DNA from: JAVXGM01 sp036657395
Lineage (GTDB): Bacteria > Bacillota > Clostridia > Peptostreptococcales > Anaerovoracaceae
DNA length: 38,379 bases
Direction: 5' to 3'
NCBI GenBank assembly: GCA_036657395.1
Contig: JAVXGM010000014.1
Coordinates: 1-38,379 of the forward strand
Shown: piece by piece, positions 1-10,200 of the stretch
Numbering within the stretch: position 1 is the stretch's first letter
Layout: the number at the start of each line of letters is the position of its first letter
The notes under the pieces: model-generated
The model's database searches: none
Seen by the model: the letters and a program-made list of their open reading frames with translations, nothing else
What the model was told of the DNA's origin: nothing
Program-made: the position numbers and the translations under genes

Positions 1-46
1 CAATATTTACGTGGGGTTTATTTCTTTCGAATTTTTGCTTAGCCAT
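1..46 (-). CDS. tuf: Elongation factor Tu, N-terminal fragment
   Basis: Only the first 15 codons are present; the gene runs off the left edge of the window. The peptide reads MAKQKFERNKPHVNI, the conserved start of bacterial EF-Tu, the GTPase that carries aminoacyl-tRNA to the ribosome. An AAGGAG ribosome binding site lies at 54-60, between this start and the fusA stop. The place directly after fusA is the usual one for tuf in the str operon, so identification is firm although no GTPase motif is inside the window. Confidence 0.93.
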   Translation of the reverse strand, partial: MAKQKFERNKPHVNI

Positions 47-59
47 TTTTGTTTCTCCT

Positions 60-2123
60 TTACTTATTAATTGATTCTACTAAACTATCGGGAAGTTTCT
101 CAAAGTGATGGAATTGCATTACATAAACTCCACGACCCTGTGTCTTTGAACGAAGGTCTGTTGCATAACCGAACATTTCTGAAAGAGGTACAAATCCTCT
201 TACTGCTACGGCTCCTGCGTTCATGTCTGAACCTTCAATCTTACCTCTTCTTGAACTAATGTCACCGATTACATCTCCCATATAGTCTTCAGGAACTGTA
301 ACTTCAACTTTAAATATTGGTTCAAGTAGTATAGGTTTTGCTTTCTTGCAAGCTTCTCTAAATGCCATTGATGCGGCAATTTTAAACGCCATCTCAGATG
401 AGTCAACTTCATGGTAGGAACCATCGTAAAGCTCAACGCCTACGTCAACTACCTGATACCCTGCAAGAGGACCTACAGCCATGGCTTCTCTAATACCTTC
501 TTCAATCTTACCAATGTATTCCTTAGGAATAGCACCACCAACGATTGCATTCTTGAATTCGAAGCCTTCTCCTGGTTCTCTAGGGTTGATTCTGATCTTA
601 ACATGTCCGTATTGTCCACGTCCACCAGACTGTTTTGCATATTTATGATCTACATCAGCTGGAACAGAAATTGTTTCCTTGTAGGAAACCTGTGGCTTAC
701 CTACATTTGCTTCAACCTTAAATTCTCTCAGCAATCTATCTACTATGATTTCAAGGTGAAGCTCTCCCATGCCGGCAATAATCGTCTGGCCTGTATCTTC
801 GTTTGTATAAGTCTTAAATGTTGGGTCTTCCTCTGCTAGTTTGGATAAGGCAATACCCATCTTTTCCTGTCCGGCTTTTGTCTTTGGCTCAATAGCAATT
901 TCAATTACTGGATCTGGAAATTCCATTGATTCCAAGATAATTTCATGCTTTTCATCACAAAGAGTATCTCCTGTAGTTGTATCTTTTAGACCTACTGCTG
1001 CTGCAATATCTCCTGAATAAACTACGTCTAATTCTTCTCTCTTGTTTGCATGCATTTGCAATATTCTGCCAACTCTTTCTTTTTTACCCTTTGTTGAGTT
1101 ATAAACATAAGAGCCTGATTTAAGTGAACCTGAGTACACTCTAAAGAAAGCAAGCTTACCAACAAATGGGTCAGCCATAATCTTAAATGCTAGTGATGAG
1201 AATGGGGCATTATCGTCTGCCGGTCTTTCCTCTTCTCTTTCGGTTCCTGGAATAATACCAGTAATCGGCGGAATATCAAGAGGTGATGGCATATAATCAA
1301 CTACTGCATCAAGCATCATCTGTACGCCCTTGTTTCTGTATGCAGAACCACATGTTACAGGAATCATTGTTCCTGCAAGTGTAGCTTTTCTGATTGCTTC
1401 TTTCATTTCAGTCTTAGTTATTTCTTCGCCTTCTAAGAATTTCATGGTAAGATCCTCATCGGATTCTGCAACGGCTTCGATTAGTTTTTCTTTCCACTCG
1501 TTTGCTACATCCATAAGATCTTCCGGAATTTCTTCAATGCCAAATTCCTTACCAAGATCGTCCTTGTATATCTCTGCTTTCATTTCTACTAAGTCAATAA
1601 TTCCAATGAAATTTTCTTCTTTACCGATTGGCAACTGGATAGGCACTGCGTTTGCTTTTAGCCTGTCCCTTACCATATTTACAACACGGTCAAAATCTGC
1701 ACCTAAGATGTCCATCTTATTGATGAAAATCATTCTTGGAACTTTATACTTCTCCGCTTGTCTCCAAACAGTCTCAGACTGAGGTTCAACCCCACCCTTT
1801 GCACAAAGTACAGTAACAGCTCCATCAAGTACTCTCAGTGATCGTTCAACTTCTACTGTGAAGTCTACGTGTCCTGGTGTATCGATAATATTGATTCTAA
1901 TATCTTTCCATTGCGCTGTAGTAGCAGCAGAGGTGATTGTGATACCACGTTCTTGCTCCTGTTCCATCCAGTCCATAGTGGCTGCACCCTCATGGGTCTC
2001 ACCAAGCTTATGTGTTTTTCCTGTATAGAAAAGAATTCTTTCTGTGGTTGTGGTTTTACCCGCATCAATGTGCGCCATAATACCAATGTTTCTAGTTTTT
2101 TCTAATGGAAAATTTCTAGGCAT
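60..2123 (-). CDS. fusA: Elongation factor G
   Basis: This is the GTPase that drives ribosomal translocation and, with RRF, ribosome recycling. GTP-binding motifs are visible: AHIDAGKT (G1, residues 17-24), DTPGHVDF (G3, about residue 80) and NKMD (G4, about residue 135). Domains II to V follow, with no gap, and the product is 687 residues, the normal length. Two ATG codons are adjacent (2121-2126). The AGGGAG ribosome binding site sits too close to the first, so I choose the second at 2123. The gene lies between rpsG and tuf in the str operon and should share the promoter before rpsL. It looks like the canonical housekeeping copy, not a tetracycline-protection or EF-G2 paralogue. Confidence 0.98.
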   Translation of the reverse strand: MPRNFPLEKTRNIGIMAHIDAGKTTTTERILFYTGKTHKLGETHEGAATMDWMEQEQERGITITSAATTAQWKDIRINIIDTPGHVDFTVEVERSLRVLDGAVTVLCAKGGVEPQSETVWRQAEKYKVPRMIFINKMDILGADFDRVVNMVRDRLKANAVPIQLPIGKEENFIGIIDLVEMKAEIYKDDLGKEFGIEEIPEDLMDVANEWKEKLIEAVAESDEDLTMKFLEGEEITKTEMKEAIRKATLAGTMIPVTCGSAYRNKGVQMMLDAVVDYMPSPLDIPPITGIIPGTEREEERPADDNAPFSSLAFKIMADPFVGKLAFFRVYSGSLKSGSYVYNSTKGKKERVGRILQMHANKREELDVVYSGDIAAAVGLKDTTTGDTLCDEKHEIILESMEFPDPVIEIAIEPKTKAGQEKMGIALSKLAEEDPTFKTYTNEDTGQTIIAGMGELHLEIIVDRLLREFKVEANVGKPQVSYKETISVPADVDHKYAKQSGGRGQYGHVKIRINPREPGEGFEFKNAIVGGAIPKEYIGKIEEGIREAMAVGPLAGYQVVDVGVELYDGSYHEVDSSEMAFKIAASMAFREACKKAKPILLEPIFKVEVTVPEDYMGDVIGDISSRRGKIEGSDMNAGAVAVRGFVPLSEMFGYATDLRSKTQGRGVYVMQFHHFEKLPDSLVESINK

Positions 2124-2156
2124 CATATCTCCCTTCTACCTGTTGGTTATTTTGTA

Positions 2157-2627
2157 CTACCATCTGTAATGTGCAAATGCTTTATTAGCCTCTGCCATCT
2201 TGTGAGTATCTTCTTTTTTCTTAACTGATGCACCTGCATTGTTTGCAGCATCCATAAGTTCCTTTGCTAGTCTGTCTGACATTTTCTTTTCGCCTCTGGC
2301 TCTTGTGTATTTTGTAAGCCATCTAAGACCTAAAGTCTGTCTTCTCTCAGTTCTAACTTCGATTGGAACCTGATAGTTTGCACCACCTACACGTCTAGCT
2401 TTAACTTCTAGAACGGGCATAATGTTATTAATTGCTTTTTCAAATACTTCCAAAGGTTCTTCGCCTGTTGTTTCTTTGATCTTATCAAAAGCATCATAAA
2501 CAATGGCTTGTGCTGTTCCCTTTTTCCCGTCTAACATGATGCTGTTGATTAGCTTTGCTACAACAACACTTCCGTGAACTGGATCAGGAAGCACTTCTCG
2601 CTTTGGTATGTTTCCTTTTCTTGGCAC
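2157..2627 (-). CDS. rpsG: 30S ribosomal protein S7
   Basis: S7 nucleates folding of the 3' major domain of 16S rRNA and lines the tRNA exit site. The product begins MPRKGNIPKREVLPDP and ends with the basic AHYRW tail; 156 residues is the usual length. The open frame extends upstream, but the start is a GTG at 2625-2627, because AAGGAGG lies 8 bases before it and the family alignment starts exactly there. The GTG start is uncommon for such a highly expressed gene. The 211-bp gap to rpsL is long for this operon and holds several inverted repeats. In E. coli S7 represses its own operon by binding the mRNA between rpsL and rpsG, so the gap may be regulatory here too. Confidence 0.97.
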   Translation of the reverse strand: MPRKGNIPKREVLPDPVHGSVVVAKLINSIMLDGKKGTAQAIVYDAFDKIKETTGEEPLEVFEKAINNIMPVLEVKARRVGGANYQVPIEVRTERRQTLGLRWLTKYTRARGEKKMSDRLAKELMDAANNAGASVKKKEDTHKMAEANKAFAHYRW

Positions 2628-2659
2628 TTCTCTTCCCTCCTTGCCTGGTTTAACTTCAC

Positions 2660-2821
2660 TTTTCACTGTAATTTGTGAAAAATTACTCTGGGTATTTCCT
2701 TACAACGAAGTGGAAATATCCAGCTCGCTTTCGGTACTCGAACACGTTAAACGTGCCCGTGGTGCACATGATATATATGGTTTTTCCGGAAAACTCCGAT
2801 AGTTTTATATATAAAAGGCAC
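2660..2821 (-). promoter_or_regulatory. Structured rpsL-rpsG intercistronic region
   Basis: The gap contains no gene but several inverted repeats. One has arms at 2712-2721 and 2690-2699 (9 of 10 pairs in the minus-strand RNA). Another is TTTTCAC/GTGAAAA at about 2661-2682, just upstream of the rpsG ribosome binding site. Others are CACGT/ACGTG near 2743-2755 and the palindromes TTTTCCGGAAAA and TTTTATATATAAAA. I see no T-run that would make a terminator. A translational control element bound by S7 is a reasonable inference by analogy with E. coli, but nothing in the sequence proves it. Confidence 0.4.
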
Positions 2822-2838
2822 TCTTTATTTCCCGATTA

Positions 2839-3252
2839 TTACTTCTTTGGCCGTTTTGTTCCGTATTTTGAACGGGACTGGGCTCTCTCTGCAACTCCTG
2901 CAGTGTCAAGTGTTCCTCTAACGATATGGTATCTTACACCCGGAATATCTTTTACTCTTCCGCCTCTGATAAGTACAACACTATGCTCCTGAAGATTGTG
3001 GCCAATCCCTGGGATATATGCTGTAACTTCAATACCATTTGTAAGACGAACTCTAGCTACTTTTCTAAGGGCTGAATTCGGCTTCTTAGGGGTTACTGTC
3101 TTAACAGAAGTACATACGCCTCTCTTTTGAGGTGAGTTAACATCGGTAGAAACTCTTCTAATTGAATTCATTCCTTTTCCTAATGCTGGTGCTGTAGACT
3201 TCTTTACACTACTGGTTCTGCCTTGACGTACTAATTGGTTTATAGTAGGCAT
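2839..3252 (-). CDS. rpsL: 30S ribosomal protein S12
   Basis: S12 sits in the decoding centre and governs fidelity. The 137-residue product starts MPTINQLVRQGR and carries the conserved blocks TPKKPNSALRK and KDIPGVRYH. The lysines that mutate in streptomycin resistance are both wild type. It has the longer N-terminal loop typical of Firmicutes (APALGKGMNS). The ATG is preceded by AGGAG. It is the first gene of the rpsL-rpsG-fusA-tuf unit, with a promoter just inside the gap to rpoC and a leader hairpin directly before its ribosome binding site. Confidence 0.98.
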   Translation of the reverse strand: MPTINQLVRQGRTSSVKKSTAPALGKGMNSIRRVSTDVNSPQKRGVCTSVKTVTPKKPNSALRKVARVRLTNGIEVTAYIPGIGHNLQEHSVVLIRGGRVKDIPGVRYHIVRGTLDTAGVAERAQSRSKYGTKRPKK

Positions 3253-3274
3253 CCTTTTCTCCTTTCTTGCGTTG

Positions 3275-3322
3275 AAAGACCCTCTTCATACTACGTTGTT
3301 TATTAACAGTAAGAGGTTCTTT
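3275..3322 (-). promoter_or_regulatory. Leader hairpin before rpsL
   Basis: In the minus-strand RNA, AAAGAACCTCTT (3322-3311) pairs with AAGAGGGTCTTT (3286-3275) at 11 of 12 positions around a 24-base loop. The 3' arm ends a few bases before the AAAGGAG ribosome binding site of rpsL. No U-run follows, so it is not a terminator. Control of str-operon translation or mRNA stability is possible but is inference only. Confidence 0.4.
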
Positions 3323-3368
3323 GCAAAATATATATGTTTAAGCGGTTAAACGCTCAAAACCAAAGTTA

Positions 3369-3398
3369 ATTTTATCACGAATATTATTATTTTGTCAA
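3369..3398 (-). promoter_or_regulatory. Sigma-A promoter of the rpsL-rpsG-fusA-tuf operon
   Basis: The -35 box is TTGACA (3393-3398) and the -10 box TAAAAT (3369-3374), with an 18-bp spacer. The -35 box lies directly after the rpoC stop codon. No terminator separates rpoC from this promoter, so read-through from rpoBC is expected as well. Confidence 0.8.
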
Positions 3399-3399
3399 T

Positions 3400-6300
3400 T
3401 TAATTTTCTTCATTTTCTGATTCAGACTCAACATTAATCTCTACAACCTGTTCGACTTGGGTTATTACCTCTGTTTCTGCATCAAGTTCTATAATCTGTT
3501 CTACTTCAGCTTCTACTATTTCTTCAGCTTCTACTATTTCTTCAGCTTCTGCCTTTTGTACTGGTGGAGCTTCTATGCTTGACATATCCTCTAAACCAGG
3601 AACAAAATCGTCATCTTCTTCATTCTCTTGTGCAAGCATTGCTGTATAGGCTTCCATAAGTGCAGTATTTACACCATAATCAAGGTTTACGTTTTTGTAA
3701 CGTTTCATGCCTGTTCCAGCAGGTATCAATTTACCAATAATAACGTTTTCCTTCAATCCTAGAAGTTTGTCGTTCTTGCCCTTAATAGCTGCGTCTGTTA
3801 GGACTCTAGTAGTTTCCTGGAATGAGGCTGCCGATAAGAATGAATTTGTTGCAAGTGATGCCTTGGTAATACCAAGAAGAACTCGATCTCCTTCGGCTGG
3901 CTCTCCGCCCTCACTTATAGCTTTTTTATTTGCCTCTTCAATCTCACGTTTCCCGTATTGTCCACCTGGAAGGAGCTTTGTATCTCCTGCCTTGGTAATC
4001 TTCATCTTGGAAAGCATCTGGCTTACAATTACTTCTACATGCTTATCGTTAATGTCTACACCCTGTTGTTTGTATACACGCTGTACTTCTTTTAGCAAGT
4101 ATTGATAAACACCTTCTACGCCGTTTAACCTGAGAATATCTTTAGGATCAAGTGGTCCACGGGTAATCTGTCCTCCTGCAAGGACATAATCCCCTTCTTT
4201 CACGTTTAATCTTGCCCCATAAGGTACGATGTATACGTGTTCCTCTTCTCCTCTAACTTTTACTTCCGTCTTATTGTCTTTTGTCGTTTCTACAGAAACG
4301 ACAGTACCGTCGGCCTCACAAATTTCTGCAAGTCCTTTTGGTTTTCTTGCTTCGAACAATTCCTCAACCCTTGGAAGACCATGGGTGATATCCGCTCCAG
4401 CAACACCACCAGTATGGAATGTTCTCATTGTCAGCTGGGTACCCGGCTCACCAATGGATTGGGCTGCGGTTATTCCTACTGCTTCTCCAATGTTTACGCT
4501 TTCGCCTGTTGCAAGGTTTCTTCCGTAACATTTTGCACATATTCCTGCACTGCTATGGCAAGTCATTACTGAACGTATAGCTACTGATTCAATTCCTGAA
4601 TCTGTAATTGCTGTGGCTGCAGCTTCGCTAATTTCCTGGTTTTGTTCAACTAGAAGTTCTCCTGTTTCAGGGTGGTGAATATCTGTAAGTGAAGTCCTAC
4701 CAATGATTCGAAGCTTAAGTGGTTCAATTACTTCTTTGCCATCGATGAAGGCTCTTACTTCAATACCTTCGTTTGTGCCACAGTCTACGTCTCTAACTAT
4801 TACGTTATGGGAAACGTCTACAAGTCTTCTAGTCAGGTAACCTGAGTCAGCGGTTCTAAGGGCCGTATCTGCAAGTCCTTTTCTAGCTCCATTTGTGGAT
4901 ATAAAGTACTCCAATACGGATAGCCCTTCACGGAAGTTGGCTTTGATTGGAATTTCTATTGTCTTACCAGTGGCGTTAGCCATTAGACCACGCATACCAC
5001 CAATTTGTCTGATCTGATTCTTACTACCTCTGGCACCTGAGTGCGCCATGATAAATAAGTTGTTTAGGGTTCCTAGTGAATCCATAAGCGCATCTGCTAC
5101 ATCATCTGTAGTCTTGTTCCATACCTGGATAACTTTTTCATATCTTTCCTGGTCGGAAACAAGTCCTTTTCTATAAGCCTTCTCATATTTTTCAACCATT
5201 TTTTCTGATTCTGCGATGATCTCATGCTTTGCCTCTGGAATTTCCATGTCAGAAATACTGATGGTAATCGCTGCGATGGTTGAGTAATGGAAACCCATAT
5301 CTTTAATGTGATCCAGCATAATAGCTGTTCCTGTATTACCATGAACTCGGTAACATCTATCGATGATCTGACCTAATTTTTTCTTATCACATAGAGCGTC
5401 CACTTCTAGTGAATATGGGTCTATGTTTCTGTCAATATAACCTAGGTCTTGAGGAATATTCTGGTTAAAGATGAATCGTCCTACTGTAGACTCTACTAGC
5501 TTTCCTCTTTTATCATCTTCTCCAATATACCTTCTTACTTTAACTTTGGCATGAAGTCCTACCACCTTGTTTTGGTAAGCCATAAGCATTTCGTCGATGT
5601 CTGTAAATATTTTACCATCTCCGGCTTCTGCTTTTGTATTTCTTTCTTCTACTCCAGGATGAGTAAGGTAATAACTACCTAAGATCATATCCTGTGTAGG
5701 TGTTGTAATTGGAGATCCATCTTTTGGCGCCAAAATATTATTAACAGAAAGCATTAAGAATCTTGCCTCTGCTTGTGCCTCTACTGAAAGAGGTACATGA
5801 ACTGCCATTTGGTCTCCGTCAAAGTCGGCATTAAATGCGGTACATACTAGTGGATGAAGCTTAATAGCCTTACCTTCTACTAGAACAGGTTCAAACGCCT
5901 GGATTCCCAATCTATGAAGTGTGGGCGCACGGTTTAGCATTACTGGATGTTCTTTAATAACTCCTTCTAGTACGTCCCAAACTTCTGGCCTTACTTTTTC
6001 TACCATACGTTTTGCACTTTTAATATTGTGTGCATGGCCATTTTCAACCAACTTTTTCATGATAAACGGCTTAAATAATTCTAGTGCCATCTTCTTTGGA
6101 AGACCACACTGCCAGAATCTTAATTCTGGGCCTACTACGATTACTGAACGACCTGAATAGTCAACTCGCTTACCAAGTAGGTTTTGTCTGAATCTACCCT
6201 GCTTACCTTTTAACATGTCTGATAATGATTTAAGAGGTCTTGATCCAGGACCTGTTACCGGCCTACCTCTTCTACCGTTATCTATTAGAGCATCTACTGC

Positions 6301-7188
6301 TTCCTGTAACATTCTCTTTTCATTTCTTACGATAATGTCTGGAGCGCCTAGTTCTAGCAGTCTGTTCAATCTGTTATTTCTGTTGATTACTCTTCTGTAA
6401 AGGTCATTTAGGTCGGATGTAGCAAATCTGCCTCCGTCTAACTGTACCATAGGTCTTAAATCCGGTGGGATTACTGGAATTACTTCCATAACCATCCACT
6501 CTGGTCTATTCTTTGATGTTCTTAGGGCTTCGATTACTTCTAGTCTTCTAACGATTCTAATTTTCTTTTGCCCTGATGCATCTTTTAATTTTTCTCGAAG
6601 GTCTGCAGACAGTTCTTCTAGGTTGATTTGTGAAAGAAGGGTCTTAACCGCCTCTGCTCCCATTGCAGCCTTGAAGGTATTTCCGTACTTTTCATAGGTT
6701 TCTCTATACTGTTGTTCTGTCAATACTTCTTTGTATGCAAATTCACTTTCTCCTGGGTCTGTTACAACATAAGAAGCAAAGTATAATATTTTTTCTAGGT
6801 TTCTAGGTGACATATCAAGAACGAGCCCCATTCTTGATGGGATCCCCTTGAAGTACCAAATGTGAGATACTGGTGCCGCCAATTTAATGTGGCCCATTCT
6901 CTCTCTTCTAACCTTAGATTTTGTGATTTCAACGCCGCAACGATCGCATACAATTCCTTTATATCGGATTCTCTTGTATTTACCGCAATGGCATTCCCAG
7001 TCTTTTTGTGGTCCAAAGATTCGCTCGCAAAACAAGCCCTCTTTTTCTGGTTTTAAGGTTCTATAGTTAATTGTTTCTGGCTTAGTTACCTCACCATGAG
7101 ACCAGCTCATAATCTTTTCTGTTGATGCCAGGCCGATTTGTAATGACTCGAAATTATTTAACTCATAATTGTTATTGTTCTCATTCAT
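3400..7188 (-). CDS. rpoC: RNA polymerase subunit beta'
   Basis: This is the largest subunit of RNA polymerase and carries the active site. Visible landmarks are the N-terminal zinc ribbon (CHCG...CDRCG, about residues 66-84), the magnesium-binding motif NADFDGD near residue 453, the bridge helix and trigger loop region, and the second zinc site (CHSSAGICAKC). The length, 1262 residues, is somewhat more than usual because of a very acidic C-terminal tail of about 60 residues with a tandem EEIVEA repeat. The start has an AAAGGGGA ribosome binding site. It follows rpoB by 18 bp, so the two are co-transcribed. Unlike many Firmicutes, no L7Ae-type ribosomal protein gene follows it. Confidence 0.99.
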   Translation of the reverse strand: MNENNNNYELNNFESLQIGLASTEKIMSWSHGEVTKPETINYRTLKPEKEGLFCERIFGPQKDWECHCGKYKRIRYKGIVCDRCGVEITKSKVRRERMGHIKLAAPVSHIWYFKGIPSRMGLVLDMSPRNLEKILYFASYVVTDPGESEFAYKEVLTEQQYRETYEKYGNTFKAAMGAEAVKTLLSQINLEELSADLREKLKDASGQKKIRIVRRLEVIEALRTSKNRPEWMVMEVIPVIPPDLRPMVQLDGGRFATSDLNDLYRRVINRNNRLNRLLELGAPDIIVRNEKRMLQEAVDALIDNGRRGRPVTGPGSRPLKSLSDMLKGKQGRFRQNLLGKRVDYSGRSVIVVGPELRFWQCGLPKKMALELFKPFIMKKLVENGHAHNIKSAKRMVEKVRPEVWDVLEGVIKEHPVMLNRAPTLHRLGIQAFEPVLVEGKAIKLHPLVCTAFNADFDGDQMAVHVPLSVEAQAEARFLMLSVNNILAPKDGSPITTPTQDMILGSYYLTHPGVEERNTKAEAGDGKIFTDIDEMLMAYQNKVVGLHAKVKVRRYIGEDDKRGKLVESTVGRFIFNQNIPQDLGYIDRNIDPYSLEVDALCDKKKLGQIIDRCYRVHGNTGTAIMLDHIKDMGFHYSTIAAITISISDMEIPEAKHEIIAESEKMVEKYEKAYRKGLVSDQERYEKVIQVWNKTTDDVADALMDSLGTLNNLFIMAHSGARGSKNQIRQIGGMRGLMANATGKTIEIPIKANFREGLSVLEYFISTNGARKGLADTALRTADSGYLTRRLVDVSHNVIVRDVDCGTNEGIEVRAFIDGKEVIEPLKLRIIGRTSLTDIHHPETGELLVEQNQEISEAAATAITDSGIESVAIRSVMTCHSSAGICAKCYGRNLATGESVNIGEAVGITAAQSIGEPGTQLTMRTFHTGGVAGADITHGLPRVEELFEARKPKGLAEICEADGTVVSVETTKDNKTEVKVRGEEEHVYIVPYGARLNVKEGDYVLAGGQITRGPLDPKDILRLNGVEGVYQYLLKEVQRVYKQQGVDINDKHVEVIVSQMLSKMKITKAGDTKLLPGGQYGKREIEEANKKAISEGGEPAEGDRVLLGITKASLATNSFLSAASFQETTRVLTDAAIKGKNDKLLGLKENVIIGKLIPAGTGMKRYKNVNLDYGVNTALMEAYTAMLAQENEEDDDFVPGLEDMSSIEAPPVQKAEAEEIVEAEEIVEAEVEQIIELDAETEVITQVEQVVEINVESESENEEN
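3500..3552. repeat. Short tandem repeat in the rpoC 3' end
   Basis: An 18-base unit, read on the plus strand as TTCTACTATTTCTTCAGC, occurs twice in tandem, followed by a partial third copy that has diverged. It encodes the repeated EEIVEA segment of the acidic RpoC tail. Because the unit is a multiple of three, a gain or loss of copies would keep the frame. Confidence 0.75.
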
Positions 7189-7206
7189 TGGTCACGTCCC
7201 CTTTCC

Positions 7207-10200
7207 CTATAGCTTTTCTTCTGATTCAACTTTAAAAACTCCGTCATCTTCACTATCTTCATCGTCTTCGCTGTCTAATCCCTCTTCTGAAAAGCCGCCT
7301 TCCTCAAAGATCTCCTCTTCATCAGCAACTTCTGTATCTGCATCGATAATGTCCTCAATGGCAGCTAAACCTTCAAGTTCGGTTGCCTCTTTGATTTCAA
7401 TCTCTTCGTTGTCTTCTGTGAGTACTTTTACATCAAGGCCTAAACTCTGCATTTCCTTGATTAATACCTTAAAGGATTCTGGAATTCCTGGTTCAGGAAT
7501 GTTTTCTCCCTTAACAATGGCCTCATAAGTTTTTACACGGCCAACTATATCATCTGACTTAACTGTGAGAATTTCTTGAAGAGTATAAGCTGCACCGTAT
7601 GCTTCTAGTGCCCATACTTCCATCTCTCCAAAACGCTGTCCACCGAACTGAGCTTTTCCTCCTAATGGTTGCTGTGTTACTAGGGAGTAAGGACCTGTAC
7701 TTCTTGCATGAATCTTATCATCAACAAGATGATGGAGTTTTAGCATATACATATATCCTACCGTTACTGGATTATCAAAAGGCTCCCCTGATCTTCCATC
7801 TCTTAGGGTAAGTTTACCGCTTCTGTCATAACCACACTCTTCTAAAAGATCAATAATATCTTTTTCGTTTGCACCGTCAAATACTGGCGTAGCGATATAC
7901 CAACCTTTTTTCTTGGCGGCAAGTCCTAGATGAACCTCTAATACCTGACCAACGTTCATTCGAGATGGTACTCCCAGCGGGTTAAGCATGATCTGTAGGG
8001 CTTGGCCATTTTCCATAAATGGCATATCTTCTTCAGGCAGAATTCTGGAAATAACACCTTTATTTCCGTGCCTTCCAGCCATTTTGTCTCCTACACTTAT
8101 TTTTCTCTTAGTTGCAATATAACACCTAACTAATTTGTTTACTCCTGGTGGAAGTTCATCTCCATTTTCTCTTGAGAATATCTTAACGTCCACAACGATT
8201 CCTATTTCCCCATGGGGAACTCTCAGGGAAGTATCTCTAACTTCTCTTGCCTTTTCGCCAAATATTGCTCTTAGTAATCTCTCCTCGGCAGTAAGCTCGG
8301 TTTCGCCCTTAGGTGTAACTTTACCTACTAAGATGTCGGAAGCGCCTACTTCTGCGCCGACACGAATGATTCCTTCTTCGTCAAGATCTTTTAGTGCATC
8401 TTCTCCAACGTTTGGAATATCTCTTGTAATTTCTTCAGGGCCTAGCTTTGTATCTCTTGCCTCTGATTCATATTCTTCAATATGGAGTGATGTAAGCACA
8501 TCCTCCATAATCAATCTTTCATTTAGGATTATAGCATCCTCGTAGTTGTAGCCTTCCCAAGTCATAAATCCAATAAGCAAGTTCTTGCCTAAAGCAACTT
8601 CTCCGTTTTCAGTTGAAGGTCCATCTGCGATAACTTCACCAGCTTCAACGTGTTCTCCATTATAAACTATGGGTCTTTGGTTAATACAAGTACCTTGGTT
8701 GGAACGCTTAAACTTAAGCATTGAATATTTATCTACACCATTGCCGTCATCTCTTGTAATTTGAATCTTTTCAGCATCAACAAACTCAATTGTACCTGCA
8801 TTCTCTGCAAGAAGTACTACTCCTGAGTCTTTGGCAGCTCGATGCTCCATACCCGTTCCTACGATTGGCGCTTCAGTAACCAAAAGAGGCACTGCTTGTC
8901 TTTGCATGTTGGCACCCATCAAGGCTCTGTTGGCATCATCGTTTTCCAGGAATGGTATCATGGCTGTAGCCACAGATACTACCTGCTTTGGAGATACATC
9001 CATGAAGTCAATCTGATCTCTTGGCACTAGGTCGATTTCTCCTCCTGGTCTTCTGGAAGCAACCCTAAGATTTACAAATTTTCCCTCTGAATCAAGAGGC
9101 TCATTCGCCTGAGCAATAATCTTGTCTTCTTCATCGTCTGCTGTAAGATATTGAATTTCTTTTGTCACTAATCCGGTTTTTTTATCAACAACTCTATAAG
9201 GTGCTTCAATGAAACCATATTCATTGATAATACCATAAGTGGTCAACGACCCAATAAGACCAATATTTGGTCCTTCTGGTGTCTCAATAGGGCACATTCT
9301 TCCATAATGGGAATGATGTACGTCTCTAACCTCAAACCCTGCTCTTTCTCTTGATAATCCACCAGGTCCTAGGGCAGATAGTCTTCTCTTATGAGTAAGT
9401 TCAGCTAATGGATTGTTTTGATCCATAAATTGGGAAAGCTGTGAACTTCCAAAGAATTCTTTAATTGCTGCAGTTACAGGCCGAATATTCATCAATGCCT
9501 GTGGTGTTGCAATTTCAATGTCCTGGGTAGTCATTCTTTCTTTAACGGTTCTTTCCATTCTAGCAAGACCAATCCTAAACTGATTTTGTAAAAGTTCTCC
9601 TACAGTTCTCAGCCTTCTGTTTCCTAGGTGGTCAATATCGTCAACAAATCCAATGCCATGGTTTAGGTTTAATATATAGCTTACTGATGCGATGATGTCA
9701 GCAATTAAAATATGCTTTGGTGAAAGCTCGTGCTTTCTCATCATTAGCGCTTCCTTAATCGCCCCTTGATCTTCGCACTCTTGAAGAATCTCTTTTAATA
9801 TAGGATAATAGACTCTCTTAGGAATGTTTATCTCAGAGATGTCAAATTCGATATAAGCATCTAAATCAACGAATTGATTACCAATAACTTTGGTAACAAC
9901 TGTTTCATCGTTTTGGCTATATACAAAAGCATGGGCAACACCTGCATTTTCTATTTGCCTTGCCATTTCTCTACTGATCGTTTCGCCCTTTTCTACTAAA
10001 ACCTCTCCCGTATTGGGGTCAATTATAGTCTCTGAGGCGATAGCACCAGAGATTCTGTTTGAGATTCCTAACTTCTTGTTGTACTTATATCGTCCAACTT
10101 TGGCTAGGTCGTATCTCTTTGGATCAAAGAATAAAGCACTAAGTAGCGATTCCGCACTATCTACAGTTGGAGGTTCGCCTGGTCTAAGCTTCTTATAAAT

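Noticed and set aside
2608..2992. Short plus-strand open frames in the rpsL-rpsG gap
   Set aside because: They run into the ribosomal protein genes in antisense, lack good starts, and resemble no family; the gap is better explained as RNA structure.
7169..7528. A serine-rich plus-strand open frame at the start of rpoC and end of rpoB
   Set aside because: It is the complement of the acidic RpoB tail codons (GAA/GAT give Ser/Phe), so it is a shadow of a real gene.
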